Shown piece by piece: positions 7,452-16,813 of a DNA stretch of 36,099 bases (position 1 is its first letter; every line of letters starts with the position of its first letter). A program made the position numbers and the translations under genes. Source of the DNA: an uncultured Faecalicoccus sp. (GTDB lineage Bacteria; Bacillota_I; Bacilli_A; Erysipelotrichales; Erysipelotrichaceae); contig NZ_CALVGO010000010.1 of NCBI RefSeq assembly GCF_944327125.1, positions 1 through 36,099 on the forward strand, written 5' to 3'. The notes under the pieces were generated by a model. It did no database searches and was not told where the DNA came from. It was given only the letters and a program-made list of their open reading frames with translations.

Positions 7452-8147
7452 ATGAGAAAAGCGAACAAACGTGAAAAAAAAGCAGCTTATCGATATAACG
7501 AAGAAGATGAAAGAACTCTTTTAGAAGACGTCCTTGGCTTTATCAAGGTTTTTGCGATTACGGCAATTGTCATACTGATTTTTATGAATTTTATTGCCCA
7601 TCCTATCAAAGTGAATGGAAAAAGTATGGATCCTACACTGCAGGATGGCGAATTTGGTTTTACCAACCTGGCCAGCGCCTGGTTATCGCAAATCGATCGT
7701 TATGACATCGTTGTTGTGACCACGGAACAAGAAGTCACCGATGACGAGGGCAAATCATCTATGCAGGAGATCCAGATCGTGAAACGAGTTATTGGAATGC
7801 CGGGAGATACAGTTTCCTGTATTGATGACGAGATCTATATCAATGGAACCATCATTGAGGAAGATGATTATATCGATCCGGACTATATCGAACAGTGTCG
7901 GGAGGAATACGGATATTTCAACCAGATCGAACAAGTTTCAAAAAGTGAAGATGGAAAAACCATCGTTGAATATGTAGACTTCCCTGAAGTTACTTTAGGG
8001 GATGATGAATATTTTGTGATGGGAGATAACCGTCCTGTTTCCAAAGATTCAAGAGACAGTTCGATTGGTGTCATTAAGAAAAGTCAGATCTATGGAGTGG
8101 GGACTTTGATCTTGCTTCCATTTGATGAATTTGGAATCAAAGGATAG
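7452..8147 (+). CDS. lepB: Type I signal peptidase
   Basis: This membrane serine protease removes signal peptides from exported proteins. A charged cytoplasmic N-terminus (residues 1-30) leads to one membrane segment (about 31-49). The catalytic serine lies in NGKSMDPTL (Ser58) and the lysine general base in IVKRVIGMPGD (Lys111). Box E, GDNRPVSKDSRDS, comes near the C-terminus. Length is 231 aa; an acidic insertion of about 60 residues separates the Lys and box E regions, longer than in the smallest Bacillota enzymes. ATG 7452 follows a GGGG-type ribosome binding site. The position between rplS and rbgA ties secretion to the ribosome-assembly block. Confidence 0.95.
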   Translation: MRKANKREKKAAYRYNEEDERTLLEDVLGFIKVFAITAIVILIFMNFIAHPIKVNGKSMDPTLQDGEFGFTNLASAWLSQIDRYDIVVVTTEQEVTDDEGKSSMQEIQIVKRVIGMPGDTVSCIDDEIYINGTIIEEDDYIDPDYIEQCREEYGYFNQIEQVSKSEDGKTIVEYVDFPEVTLGDDEYFVMGDNRPVSKDSRDSSIGVIKKSQIYGVGTLILLPFDEFGIKG

Positions 8148-8155
8148 GACACATC

Positions 8156-9010
8156 ATGTCAAATCAAAAACAGATTCAGTGGTTTCCCGGCCATATGACC
8201 AAAGCCAAACGTCAGATGGAGGAAAATTTAAAGAAAGTAGACTTTGTGATTGAGATTCGGGATGCCCGAATCCCTTTTTCCAGTAAAAATCCCATGTTGG
8301 AGAATTTGATCCAAAATAAGCCTCGTCTGATCATTCTTTCAAAAAGAGATAAAGCCGATCCCAAGGCAAGCGACTTGTGGAAAAAAGCGTTAGAGAAAGA
8401 AAACTGCACCGTTTTAACGCTGGATCTGATCCATGATTCTTATTTTAAGGTTTTGGTCGAGAAAGCCAATGAAATCTGCAGTGCGTTGATTGAAAAACAA
8501 AAGCGGCGAGGGATTCGTCCCCGTGCGTTAAGAGCGATGGTATGCGGAATTCCCAATGTAGGGAAAAGCACGTTTATCAATACTCTGGCCAAGCGAAAAG
8601 CGGCCATGACCGCCGATCGCCCTGGTGTTACCAAATCACTTCAATGGATCAAACTGTCGTCATCTTTGGAATTGCTGGATACGCCAGGTGTATTATGGCC
8701 CAAATTTGATGATCAGGATATTGGGATTCGTCTGGCACTTTTGGGGTCGATTCGCGATGAAGTCGTAAACATCGAAGAGTTGGCGATGTATGCCTGCAAG
8801 TGGTGTTTAGATACAAAACCGGGTTTACTGGCATCAATCTATCAAGTGGATGAAACGACGCCATGGCAAACTCTCGAAAACATTGCCCGCAAAAGAGGTT
8901 ATCTTCAAAAGGGACAGATCGACGAAAATCGTCTGGTCCGTTCCTTTGTCAAAGATATCCGTGAGGATAAATTAGGTCCGCTGACCTGGGAGCTGCCCGA
9001 TGATCAGTAA
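8156..9010 (+). CDS. rbgA: Ribosome biogenesis GTPase RbgA (YlqF)
   Basis: RbgA is a circularly permuted GTPase needed for late 50S assembly. The permutation is visible: G4 (SKRDKAD, residues 62-68) precedes G1 (GIPNVGKST, 131-139) and G3 (DTPG, 175-178). The N-terminal QWFPGHMTKAKRQM signature and the C-terminal ANTAR-like RNA-binding region (about 205-284) are both present. Length is 284 aa, as in Bacillus. The start ATG 8156 is eight bases after the lepB stop; rnhB overlaps its end by 11 bases, the usual rbgA-rnhB coupling. Confidence 0.96.
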   Translation: MSNQKQIQWFPGHMTKAKRQMEENLKKVDFVIEIRDARIPFSSKNPMLENLIQNKPRLIILSKRDKADPKASDLWKKALEKENCTVLTLDLIHDSYFKVLVEKANEICSALIEKQKRRGIRPRALRAMVCGIPNVGKSTFINTLAKRKAAMTADRPGVTKSLQWIKLSSSLELLDTPGVLWPKFDDQDIGIRLALLGSIRDEVVNIEELAMYACKWCLDTKPGLLASIYQVDETTPWQTLENIARKRGYLQKGQIDENRLVRSFVKDIREDKLGPLTWELPDDQ

Positions 9011-9611
9011 TCCTTTGGAAAATGAACTTTGGAATGAATACCCTCTGATCCTGGGAATGGACGAAGCAGGCCGTGGTCCGATTGCCGGACCTCTGGTTGT
9101 GGCCGGCTGTATTTTTGAGACAGGCTATCTGCATCCTGAAATTGATGACTCAAAAAAGCTGAGTGAAAAGAAACGGGAAGCCCTTTTTCATGAGATCCAG
9201 GAAGAAGCCTTATGGTTTGAGATCCTTGTGATTTCGGAAAAAGAAATCGATCAGAAAAATATTTATCGGGCCACACAGGATGCGATGGTCCAGATTGCCA
9301 AGGATGCCCCTTGTGATTATTGTCTGAGCGATGCGATGAAGTTGCCTTCTTATCAGGGAGAGTATGAAGCCATCGTAAAAGGGGACTCCAAATCCATTTC
9401 CATTGCCGCTGCCAGTATCTTGGCCAAAGTCACCCGAGACCACATCATGGTAGAACTGGATCAAAAGTATCCGGAGTATGGTTTTAAGAAGCATAAGGGA
9501 TATCCGACAAAAGCCCATCTTGAGGCTTTAAAGACATATGGTGTTCTTCCTTGTCATCGAAGATCCTATGGTCCGGTTCAAAAAGAATTAGAAATCAAAT
9601 TATTTGGATAG
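9000..9611 (+). CDS. rnhB: Ribonuclease HII
   Basis: RNase HII removes ribonucleotides from DNA and the RNA of RNA-DNA hybrids. The active-site motif GMDEAGRGPIAGP supplies Asp21 and Glu22. DDSKKLSEKKRE and GDSKSISIAAASILAKVTRD follow, the second containing another metal-binding aspartate region. The 203-residue length is typical of the RNase HII core without the N-terminal domain of RNase HIII. ATG 9000 overlaps the end of rbgA and has GGAG in the coding sequence upstream. The stop codon TAG lies in the stem of the terminator that follows. Confidence 0.96.
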   Translation: MISNPLENELWNEYPLILGMDEAGRGPIAGPLVVAGCIFETGYLHPEIDDSKKLSEKKREALFHEIQEEALWFEILVISEKEIDQKNIYRATQDAMVQIAKDAPCDYCLSDAMKLPSYQGEYEAIVKGDSKSISIAAASILAKVTRDHIMVELDQKYPEYGFKKHKGYPTKAHLEALKTYGVLPCHRRSYGPVQKELEIKLFG

Positions 9612-9635
9612 AAAGTCGATTCTATCCTTTTTTTT
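9606..9635 (+). terminator. Intrinsic terminator after rnhB
   Basis: GGATAGAA 9606-9613 pairs with TTCTATCC 9620-9627 around a six-base loop, followed by eight T residues. The rnhB stop codon is inside the ascending arm. The end of the T-tract is only 13 bases from the dprA start. Confidence 0.85.
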
Positions 9636-9648
9636 CGTATATATATAT

Positions 9649-10389
9649 ATGAAAAAAATCACTAGAGAAGCTATTTTATGGTATGCCCTGCAAACACAGG
9701 GCGACTGGTTTCAAATTGCCCATTCCATTCGGGATAAAGATGACTATAAGATCGTTCATTATCGTTATCCGTATATCACCATCCTGGATTCGGACTATCC
9801 GTCCTGTTTTCTAAGGCTTCGCTATCCGCCCTGGATCTTGTTTTATCAGGGGAATCTGTCGTATCTGTATTTAGAAGGCATCGGTATCGTAGGCAGCCGA
9901 AACTGCACGGCCCAGGCAATAAAGGATACCCAGACAGTTGCAGAGATCGTAAAGAAAAAGTATGTGGTTGTCTCTGGACTTGCTTCAGGGGTGGATGCGA
10001 TGGCACATCGATGTGCTCTGGATCGTAAAACGATCGGATTTATCGGATGCGGAATCGACCGAATCTATCCAAAATCAAATACAGAACTGTATCAGATCAT
10101 GCGCAAAGATCATTTGATTGTCAGTGAATATCCTATGGGTGTTTTGCCTCTCTCTAAACATTTTCCGTGGCGTAACCGTTTGATTGCTGCCTGTTCTAAA
10201 AGTTTGATCGTGATCCAGGCAAAGTACAAAAGTGGAACGATGCATACGGTCAAACAATGTTTGGAGCTGTCAAAAACAGTGTATTGTCTTCCCAGTGCTT
10301 TTTCAGATACAGAATACCAGGGATGTAATTATTTGATTCAAAGCGGGGCGCAAATCATCGTAAATCAAAAAGATCTGGAAGAATTATAA
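9649..10389 (+). CDS. dprA: DNA-processing protein DprA (Smf)
   Basis: DprA binds incoming single-stranded DNA and loads RecA during transformation. The Rossmann-like core is clear: IVGSRNCTAQA (about 80-90), VVSGLASGVDAMAHR (107-121), FIGCGIDRIYP, LIVSEYPMG and FPWRNRLIAACS (172-183). At 246 aa it is shorter than many homologues because it ends after the core and has no C-terminal winged-helix domain. The start is ATG 9649; no Shine-Dalgarno sequence precedes it, only TATATATATAT directly after the rnhB terminator. Whether the organism is competent cannot be said; dprA is also kept in non-competent species. Confidence 0.9.
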   Translation: MKKITREAILWYALQTQGDWFQIAHSIRDKDDYKIVHYRYPYITILDSDYPSCFLRLRYPPWILFYQGNLSYLYLEGIGIVGSRNCTAQAIKDTQTVAEIVKKKYVVVSGLASGVDAMAHRCALDRKTIGFIGCGIDRIYPKSNTELYQIMRKDHLIVSEYPMGVLPLSKHFPWRNRLIAACSKSLIVIQAKYKSGTMHTVKQCLELSKTVYCLPSAFSDTEYQGCNYLIQSGAQIIVNQKDLEEL

Positions 10390-10418
10390 TTGACAAATCG
10401 AAACTTTTATTGTTTGAT
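10390..10418 (+). promoter_or_regulatory. Candidate promoter for topA
   Basis: TTGACA at 10390-10395 is a perfect -35 element. TTTGAT at 10413-10418, 17 bases on, matches the -10 consensus at four of six positions. It lies between the dprA stop and the topA ribosome binding site. Confidence 0.5.
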
Positions 10419-10443
10419 AACTATCGAATAATTGGAGGAAGAC

Positions 10444-12570
10444 ATGGGGAAGAATTTAGTCATTGTGGAATCGCCTTCGAAATCAAAGACGATTGAAAAG
10501 TATTTAGGAAAAGATTTTAAAGTGGTTTCCAGTAAAGGACATATCTGTGACCTTGCCACTTCGGGTAAAGAAGGACTGGGGATTGATGTGGAACATGACT
10601 TTAAACCAACATATAAAATCAGTAAAGATAAAAAGGACACTGTTAAAGAGTTAAAAGCGCTGGCAAAAAAATCCGATTCGGTATATCTGGCAAGTGACCC
10701 GGACCGTGAAGGAGAAGCGATTGCCTGGCATCTGGCCAGAGAGCTGGATCTGGATCTTGATCAGACCAAACGTATCATTTTCCATGAGATCACCAAACCC
10801 GCCATTCTGGAGGCAATCAAAGAACCGACGCATATTGATATGGATCTGGTGCATTCTCAGGAAACACGTAGAATGTTGGACCGTATCATCGGTTTTAAGC
10901 TCAGCAAGCTTTTACAGAATAAGATTCAGTCCAAATCGGCCGGACGTGTGCAGTCGGTGGCGTTGCATTTGATCGTATTAAAAGAAAAAGAAATCAAGAA
11001 TTTCAAACCGGAAGAATACTGGACGATCCATGCGGATCTGAAAAAGGGCCGTCAGAATTTTGAGGCTGTTTTGAATAAAGTAGACGGAAAAAAACCAAAA
11101 CTTCAAAAGGAAGAGCAGGCAAAAGACATCGTTCAAAGATGTCAGGCTCCTTTTGTGATCTCATCTTTGACCAACCGCTCCAAGAAAAAACAGGCCCGCC
11201 TTCCTTTTACGACGTCGACACTGCAGCAGGAAGCCAGCACCAAGCTGGGATTTGGTGCCAAAAGGACCATGAGCATTGCACAGAAACTTTATGAAGGTAT
11301 CGATTTAGGGGGCCAGATGGAAGGTTTGATCACGTATATGCGTAGTGACTCGACCCGATTGAGCGATTTGTTTGTTAAAGACGCCTTGTCTTATATTGAA
11401 CAAGAATATGGGAAAGAATATGTAGGAAAGGTTCATGCCAAGAATTCTAAGAATTCACAGGATGCCCATGAAGCGATACGTCCTACGAATATTTTAAATA
11501 CGCCAGAAAGAGTCAAGCCGTATCTTTCTTCGGAACAGCATCGTCTTTATTCATTGATCTATGCCCGTACGGTTGCGTATTTGATGAGCGATGCCGTTTT
11601 CAGCGTGACCAACGTGAAGTTTGACTGCAATGGCTGTGAATTTGCAGTTTCCGGCCAGGCTTTGACTTTTGACGGATATCTCAAGGCCTACAGCAAGTAT
11701 GAAAAACAAAAAGATGATTTGCTTCCTGAGCTGGAAAAGGGAGAGACTTTTCATGATGTTCCGGTGGAAGCCAAACAGCATTTTACCGAAGCACCGGCCC
11801 GTTATACAGAAGCCAGACTGATCAAGGAACTCGAAGAAAAATCGATTGGCCGTCCAAGCACCTATGCGATGATCATTGATACACTTCAGAAAAGAGATTA
11901 TTCGCAATTGATGCAGGATCCGGATAAAACAACGAAAACAAAAGTCTTTTTCCCTACCGAGCAGGGAATCTTGACCGATGAAAAACTGCAGGAATACTTT
12001 AAGAGTGTAATCAATGTCGAATATACAGCCAATATGGAAAATACCCTGGATGAGATTGCCGAAGGACATATCGATCCAATCGAGTATATGCATACTTTCT
12101 ATGATGAGTTTGCTCCATTGGTCGAAGATGCTTATACGAAAATGCCTAAAAAGGAATTGGAACGGGTAGGAAAAGTCTGTCCGGAATGCGGCGGAGAGCT
12201 GGTATACCGGAATGGAAAGTATGGAAAGTTTATATCCTGCATCAATTTCCCGAAATGCCGGTATACAGAAAATCAAGAAGAGCCAATGAATCAGGAACAG
12301 CCGCAGGAAGAAAAGCTTTGTCCAAACTGCGGGGCGAAGATGGTTATCAAAAAAGGACGCTACGGACCTTTCTGGGCTTGTTCCAATTACCCGGAATGTA
12401 AAACGATCGTGCCTCTTAAAGAAAAGGCAAAACCGGAACCGACCGGTGAAATGTGTCCGGAGTGCGGCCATGAACTTGTTAAGAGAAAATCCCGGTTTGG
12501 AACGACCTTTATTGGCTGCAGCAATTATCCAAAATGCCGATATATCAAAAAGGAGACAAAGAATAAATGA
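10444..12570 (+). CDS. topA: DNA topoisomerase I
   Basis: This type IA topoisomerase relaxes negative supercoils. The N-terminal TOPRIM domain carries [16 protein letters not shown] and the acidic triad in [14 protein letters not shown] (about 83-96). The catalytic tyrosine is Tyr298 in [14 protein letters not shown]. The C-terminus has three zinc ribbons of the CPxCG...C-x(n)-FPxC or YPxC type, starting at [18 protein letters not shown] and CPECGHELV. Length is 708 aa, normal for Bacillota. The start is ATG 10444 with GGAGG at 10434-10438. It overlaps trmFO by ATGA, giving the topA-trmFO-xerC order seen in Bacillus. Confidence 0.97.
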   Translation: MGKNLVIVESPSKSKTIEKYLGKDFKVVSSKGHICDLATSGKEGLGIDVEHDFKPTYKISKDKKDTVKELKALAKKSDSVYLASDPDREGEAIAWHLARELDLDLDQTKRIIFHEITKPAILEAIKEPTHIDMDLVHSQETRRMLDRIIGFKLSKLLQNKIQSKSAGRVQSVALHLIVLKEKEIKNFKPEEYWTIHADLKKGRQNFEAVLNKVDGKKPKLQKEEQAKDIVQRCQAPFVISSLTNRSKKKQARLPFTTSTLQQEASTKLGFGAKRTMSIAQKLYEGIDLGGQMEGLITYMRSDSTRLSDLFVKDALSYIEQEYGKEYVGKVHAKNSKNSQDAHEAIRPTNILNTPERVKPYLSSEQHRLYSLIYARTVAYLMSDAVFSVTNVKFDCNGCEFAVSGQALTFDGYLKAYSKYEKQKDDLLPELEKGETFHDVPVEAKQHFTEAPARYTEARLIKELEEKSIGRPSTYAMIIDTLQKRDYSQLMQDPDKTTKTKVFFPTEQGILTDEKLQEYFKSVINVEYTANMENTLDEIAEGHIDPIEYMHTFYDEFAPLVEDAYTKMPKKELERVGKVCPECGGELVYRNGKYGKFISCINFPKCRYTENQEEPMNQEQPQEEKLCPNCGAKMVIKKGRYGPFWACSNYPECKTIVPLKEKAKPEPTGEMCPECGHELVKRKSRFGTTFIGCSNYPKCRYIKKETKNK

Positions 12571-13862
12571 GTCAAGTGACGATTGTAGGCGCCGGGCTTG
12601 CCGGATCCGAAGCAGCCTGGCAATGTGCCAAAAGAGGAATCAAAGTCAAACTGATCGAAATGAGGCCGGATAAAAAAAGTCCGGCTTTTCATAGTGGAGA
12701 TTTTGCCGAACTTGTCTGTTCCAATTCGCTTCGTTCCAATGCCTTGAACAATGCGGTAGGGATCTTGAAGGAAGAACTGCGCAGGTTGGATTCTTTAGTG
12801 ATTCGCGTTGCGGATCAGACAAGCGTTCCTGCCGGAAGTGCACTGGCTGTGGATCGAACCTTGTTTTCTAAGAAAATTACAGAGATGCTTGAAAACCATC
12901 CAAACATTGAAGTGGTCCGTGAGGAAATCACGAAAATTCCGCAAGGACCCTGTATTCTTTGTACCGGACCTTTGACCAGTGATGCTCTGGCACAGGAAAT
13001 TGATCGATATTTGGGCCAGGATCCGCTTCACTTCTATGATGCGGCTGCCCCTATTGTCGAAAAAGATTCCATTGATTTTTCCAAAGCGTATTTTAAGTCG
13101 CGTTACGACAAGGGCGAGGCCAGCTACATCAACTGCCCGATGGATCAGGAAGAGTTTGACCGTTTCTATGATGCCTTGATCCATGCCGAATGTGTAAAGA
13201 TGCATGATTTTGAACTCAAGGTCTTTGAAGGCTGCATGCCAATCGAAGAAATGGCCAGACGCGGAAAGAAAACCATGTTGTTTGGACCGTTGAAGCCTGT
13301 GGGCCTGGAAAAAGACAGCATGCATCATCCGGTTGCGGTCGTTCAGCTTAGACAAGATAATGTAGCAGGTTCTTTATATAATATTGTAGGATTTCAGACG
13401 CATTTGACCTGGCCGGAACAACGCCGTGTTTTCTCGTTGATTCCCGGACTGGAGAATCTGAAGATCACCCGTTATGGTGTAATGCATCGAAACTCTTTTA
13501 TCTGTTCTCCTAAAGTGTTACGGGAAACCTATCAGTCACTGAAACGAGAGGATTTGTTTTTTGCCGGTCAACTGACGGGGGTCGAAGGATACGTGGAATC
13601 TTGTGCCAGCGGTTTGATTGCGGGCATCAATATGGCATTGTTTATCCAGAAAAAAGAGCCGATCGTATTTGACAATACTTGTATCATGGGAAGTCAGGCT
13701 CACTATATCACGCATTGTACACCGGAGCATTTTCAGCCGATGAATGCCAATTTCGGTATTGTATCTTTAACAGAGAAATGTAAAAAATCAGTTCGCAAGG
13801 AAAAGATCCTGGAGCAGGCGCTGAAACGTATCGATCAGATTTCGGAGATAGTCAATGGATGA
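12567..13862 (+). CDS. trmFO: Folate-dependent tRNA (uracil-54-C5)-methyltransferase TrmFO
   Basis: TrmFO makes ribothymidine 54 in tRNA using methylenetetrahydrofolate and FAD, unlike the SAM-dependent TrmA. The FAD-binding motif [13 protein letters not shown] begins at residue 7. The family block [23 protein letters not shown] follows at about 50-72, including the catalytic cysteine region. [18 protein letters not shown] sits near the C-terminus. Length is 431 aa, typical of this GidA-related family. The start overlaps the topA stop (ATGA), and xerC overlaps its end by eight bases. Confidence 0.97.
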   Translation: MSQVTIVGAGLAGSEAAWQCAKRGIKVKLIEMRPDKKSPAFHSGDFAELVCSNSLRSNALNNAVGILKEELRRLDSLVIRVADQTSVPAGSALAVDRTLFSKKITEMLENHPNIEVVREEITKIPQGPCILCTGPLTSDALAQEIDRYLGQDPLHFYDAAAPIVEKDSIDFSKAYFKSRYDKGEASYINCPMDQEEFDRFYDALIHAECVKMHDFELKVFEGCMPIEEMARRGKKTMLFGPLKPVGLEKDSMHHPVAVVQLRQDNVAGSLYNIVGFQTHLTWPEQRRVFSLIPGLENLKITRYGVMHRNSFICSPKVLRETYQSLKREDLFFAGQLTGVEGYVESCASGLIAGINMALFIQKKEPIVFDNTCIMGSQAHYITHCTPEHFQPMNANFGIVSLTEKCKKSVRKEKILEQALKRIDQISEIVNG

Positions 13863-14766
13863 GTTGATCGAACGCTTTCTGCAGTATGTCTATCATCAGC
13901 ATTCGCAATCGGAAAAAACGATGGATGCATATCGTCGAGATCTAAACCAGCTGCGTGATTTTCTACAGGCTCAGGGCATCGATGATTTTGAAAAAGTGGA
14001 TCGTCTGACTTTTCTGGACTTTTTAAAAAACTGCCGCCAGCTAAAGGATGGTTCTCTGGCCAAAAATTCGACGATCGCAAGAAAGTTAAGTACATACCGT
14101 TCTTTTTATCGTTATCTAAATGAATATATCGGTATCCAGAACAATCCGATGGTTTCTATACACGCTCCCAAAAACAATCGTAAGATCCCAGATTTCTTAT
14201 TTGTCTCAGAGATTCGAACGTTTTTGGATTCGTACGATCTTTCCAAACCCGCTTCTATCCGGGATCGTATGATATTTACTTTGATGTATGCCTGTGGTTT
14301 GCGTTTGAGTGAAACCGTCAATCTATGCTGGGAAGACGTCCATCTTCAGGAACGCTTTTTACTCATCAAAGGGAAAGGCAGCAAAGAAAGGTTGGTTCCT
14401 TTTTATGCGGCGCTGATTCAGGCGTTTCAGGAATACCGTTTGCGGTATTGGGAAAAATATGCCCGTTCAACCGATGCGGTCTTTGTTTCGCTTCGTGGCA
14501 ATCCGATGACGCCGCGTTCGATCCAGTACTTGATGCAAAAACATGCCGATGAGATCGGTATGCATATGAACGTACATCCGCATATGCTTCGCCACAGCTT
14601 TGCGACCCATCTTCTGGATAATGGGGCCGATATCCGTATCGTGCAGGAGCTGTTGGGCCATTCCAGTCTGTCGACCACACAGATCTATACGCACTTGTCA
14701 TCCGGAAAACTTTTAAAAGAATATCAAAAAGCGCATCCTTTGGCCAATCAGGGCATAAAAAGGTAA
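13855..14766 (+). CDS. xerC: Tyrosine recombinase XerC
   Basis: This site-specific recombinase resolves chromosome dimers. The N-terminal SAM-like core-binding domain spans about 1-95. The catalytic domain has the complete R-K-H-R-H-Y set: Arg150 (ACGLRLSE), Lys174 (KGKGSKERL), His243 and Arg246 ([10 protein letters not shown]), His269 (LGHSSL) and Tyr278 (IYTHLS). At 303 aa it is a standard Xer protein. Position after trmFO matches codV/xerC of Bacillus; the clpQ-clpY-codY genes that follow there are not present here. The start ATG 13855 lies within the end of trmFO with GGAG upstream, so it is probably translated by coupling. Confidence 0.94.
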   Translation: MDELIERFLQYVYHQHSQSEKTMDAYRRDLNQLRDFLQAQGIDDFEKVDRLTFLDFLKNCRQLKDGSLAKNSTIARKLSTYRSFYRYLNEYIGIQNNPMVSIHAPKNNRKIPDFLFVSEIRTFLDSYDLSKPASIRDRMIFTLMYACGLRLSETVNLCWEDVHLQERFLLIKGKGSKERLVPFYAALIQAFQEYRLRYWEKYARSTDAVFVSLRGNPMTPRSIQYLMQKHADEIGMHMNVHPHMLRHSFATHLLDNGADIRIVQELLGHSSLSTTQIYTHLSSGKLLKEYQKAHPLANQGIKR

Positions 14767-14774
14767 AAAGTCCA

Positions 14775-14803
14775 TTGAAATCGGGTCTTTGACATGGTAT
14801 TAT
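14775..14803 (+). promoter_or_regulatory. Promoter for rpsB-tsf
   Basis: TTGAAA at 14775-14780 is 17 bases before TATTAT at 14798-14803, with a TG dinucleotide one base upstream (extended -10). Hexamers and spacing equal those of the rplS promoter at 6909-6937. Transcription should begin near 14810. Confidence 0.68.
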
Positions 14804-14809
14804 GAACAA

Positions 14810-14890
14810 GCGTGAAAGCGCAAATACACACATCATGGATTCGGGTGCCCGTGCATTTTAAGTGTTGCACTCGTTCGAAATGATGGAGGA
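14810..14890 (+). promoter_or_regulatory. Structured 5' leader of rpsB
   Basis: About 100 bases separate the predicted start of transcription from rpsB. A small GNRA-type hairpin forms first (GCGT 14810-14813, GAAA loop, GCGC 14818-14821). A longer arm follows: CATCAT 14831-14836 with ATGATG 14880-14885, TTCG 14840-14843 with CGAA 14876-14879, and GTGCA 14851-14855 with TGCAC 14866-14870. The nested pairing suggests a protein-binding leader, perhaps for S2 itself. This function is inferred, not recognised from a named family. Confidence 0.5.
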
Positions 14891-14912
14891 GTAACGGAAA
14901 GGAAGGACTATT

Positions 14913-15836
14913 ATGTCAATTGTATCAATGAAGAAATTGTTAGAGAATGGTGTACATTTCGGACATCAGACTCGCCGCTGGAATCCAAAGATGAAACCTT
15001 ACATCTATACCAGCCGTAACGGGGTTTATATCGTAGATTTAAACCAGACGATCGAACAGATCGAAGATGCTTATGCAGAATTGAAAGCAATCAGTGAACG
15101 CGGAGGAAAAGTACTTTTTGTAGGTACAAAAAAACAAGCTGCGGAAATCGTAGAAGAACAGGCATTACGTTCAGGTTCTTTCTATGTCAACAAACGTTGG
15201 CTGGGCGGACTTTTAACGAACTTCCGTACGATCCAGAAACGTGTTAAACGTTTGGTTGAGATCGAAGAGATGGAAGCCAGCGGAAAAATTGAAGTCTATA
15301 CGAAAAAAGAACAAGCCAACCTGCGCAAGGAAAAGGCAAAACTGGAAAGCAGCTTAGGCGGAATCAAAGAAATGAAGAAACTGCCGGATGCTGTGATCAT
15401 TGTGGATCCAAAAGAAGAACACAATGCCGTAGCAGAAGCCAAAAAATTAGGTATTCCTGTATTTGCGATGCTGGATACAAACTGTGATCCAGAAGATGCA
15501 ACCTATCCAATTGCTTCTAACGATGATGCGGCTCGTTCTATCAAATTGGTGCTGACGATCTTGGCCGATGCCATCGTAGATGCCAAGGGCGGCGTTCTTG
15601 AACTGGCTTTCTTGGACAATACAGAAGAAGATGTAACGATGGATGACGTAATCAAAAACGTTGAACAGCAGATTGCGGAAAACGAAAGAAGACGTCGTCA
15701 GCGTATCGAAGAAAAACGTAAGAGAAACTTCGAACGCCGTAACCGTCGTTTCAACAAACCAGCTCAAAAAGAAGAAGCAAAACCAGAAACAAAAGAAGAA
15801 GCTCCTGCAGAGGAAACAACTTCAGAAGCTGAATAA
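14913..15836 (+). CDS. rpsB: 30S ribosomal protein S2 with charged C-terminal extension
   Basis: S2 binds the 30S head-body junction and is needed for S1 and mRNA positioning. The core is typical: SMKKLLENGVHFGHQTRRWNP, YIYTSRNGVYIVDL, VNKRWLGGLLTNF and PDAVIIVDPKEEHNAVAEA. The core ends near residue 230. It is followed by about 75 extra residues rich in Glu, Lys and Arg (ENERRRRQRIEEKRKRNFER, later ending in acidic repeats). At 307 aa it is clearly longer than the roughly 240-250 aa of Bacillus S2. AGGAAGG at 14900-14906 precedes ATG 14913. It forms an operon with tsf, as nearly everywhere in bacteria. Confidence 0.97.
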   Translation: MSIVSMKKLLENGVHFGHQTRRWNPKMKPYIYTSRNGVYIVDLNQTIEQIEDAYAELKAISERGGKVLFVGTKKQAAEIVEEQALRSGSFYVNKRWLGGLLTNFRTIQKRVKRLVEIEEMEASGKIEVYTKKEQANLRKEKAKLESSLGGIKEMKKLPDAVIIVDPKEEHNAVAEAKKLGIPVFAMLDTNCDPEDATYPIASNDDAARSIKLVLTILADAIVDAKGGVLELAFLDNTEEDVTMDDVIKNVEQQIAENERRRRQRIEEKRKRNFERRNRRFNKPAQKEEAKPETKEEAPAEETTSEAE

Positions 15837-15863
15837 TGATTAGATGAGAAAAGGAGAATAATC

Positions 15864-16754
15864 ATGGCTATTACCGCAAGTCAAGTAAAAGAATTACGTG
15901 AAAAAACCGGTGCCGGAATGATGGACTGTAAAAAAGCCCTGACAGAATGCGATGGAGATATCGCAAAAGCTGTTGACTGGCTCCGTGAAAAGGGAATCGC
16001 AAAAGCAGAGAAGAAAGCCGGACGTATCGCCGCTGAAGGTCTGACACGTGTCGCAAGCCAGGGTAATGATGCGGTGATCTTCGAAGTAAACTCGGAAACA
16101 GACTTCGTTGCCAAGAACGAACAGTTCCTGCACGTATTGGATGTTCTTCAGGCTGCACTTTTAGAGGCAAAACCTGCCACTTTGGAAGATGCTTTAAAAG
16201 TGAACACAGCGGAAGGAAGCGTAGAAGATGTGATCACAAACGCAACGGCTACGATTGGAGAAAAAATTTCTTTCCGTCGTGTCAATGTCATCACAAAACA
16301 GGATGATGAAGTATTCGGTACATACATGCATATGGGTGGAAAGATCTCCAGCGTTGTTGTATTGAAGGGAACACAGGATGCACAGATCGCAAAAAATATT
16401 GCGATGCAGGTAGCTTCTATGTCTCCAGCTTATGTAAGCCAGGATGAAATTCCGTCAGAAGTGGTTGAACACGAACGTGAATTGCAGTTACAGATGATGC
16501 AGAACGATCCAAAAATGGCAAACAAACCTGAAAATGTACTTCAGGGAATCTTGAAAGGGAAAGTCGACAAACACTTTAAAGATCTTTGCTTAAATGATCA
16601 GGAATACTTCCTGGAACCTAAACAGAAAGTTGGACAGTTCCTGAAAGAAAACGGATGCAGCGCAGTTTGCTTCGTTCGCTACCAGACAGGTGAAGGTATC
16701 GAAAAACGTGAAGAAAACTTCGCAGAAGAAGTTATGTCACAAATCAAGGGGTAA
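15864..16754 (+). CDS. tsf: Translation elongation factor Ts
   Basis: EF-Ts exchanges GDP for GTP on EF-Tu. The N-terminal UBA-like module with SQVKELREKTGAGMMDCKKA (5-24) is the family signature. It is followed by NSETDFVAKNEQF, the EF-Tu contact region, and two core subdomains. Length is 296 aa, normal. AAAGGAG at 15850-15856 sits before ATG 15864, and 27 bases separate it from rpsB. The stop codon TAA lies within the stem of the following terminator. In many Bacillota pyrH comes next; here 14 kb of amino-acid genes intervene. Confidence 0.98.
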   Translation: MAITASQVKELREKTGAGMMDCKKALTECDGDIAKAVDWLREKGIAKAEKKAGRIAAEGLTRVASQGNDAVIFEVNSETDFVAKNEQFLHVLDVLQAALLEAKPATLEDALKVNTAEGSVEDVITNATATIGEKISFRRVNVITKQDDEVFGTYMHMGGKISSVVVLKGTQDAQIAKNIAMQVASMSPAYVSQDEIPSEVVEHERELQLQMMQNDPKMANKPENVLQGILKGKVDKHFKDLCLNDQEYFLEPKQKVGQFLKENGCSAVCFVRYQTGEGIEKREENFAEEVMSQIKG

Positions 16755-16774
16755 TTTTATTACCTCTTTTTTTT
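16747..16774 (+). terminator. Intrinsic terminator after tsf
   Basis: A 9-bp stem (16747-16755 with 16759-16767, one G-T pair) has a TTT loop and runs into a T-tract to 16774. The tsf stop codon TAA is inside the ascending arm. Confidence 0.8.
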
Positions 16775-16813
16775 ATATATAAATGAAAATTAATGAAAAT
16801 AATGAAAATATAC

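Noticed and set aside
11551-12471. A 306-codon open frame on the minus strand opposite topA
   Set aside because: It has no ribosome binding site, its translation is low in recognisable motifs and rich in Phe/Ile from reverse-complemented Lys/Glu/Asp codons, and it lies wholly inside the well-supported topA gene.
12795-13355. A 186-codon minus-strand frame within trmFO
   Set aside because: Same reasoning: a shadow of the coding strand with no motifs and no start signals.
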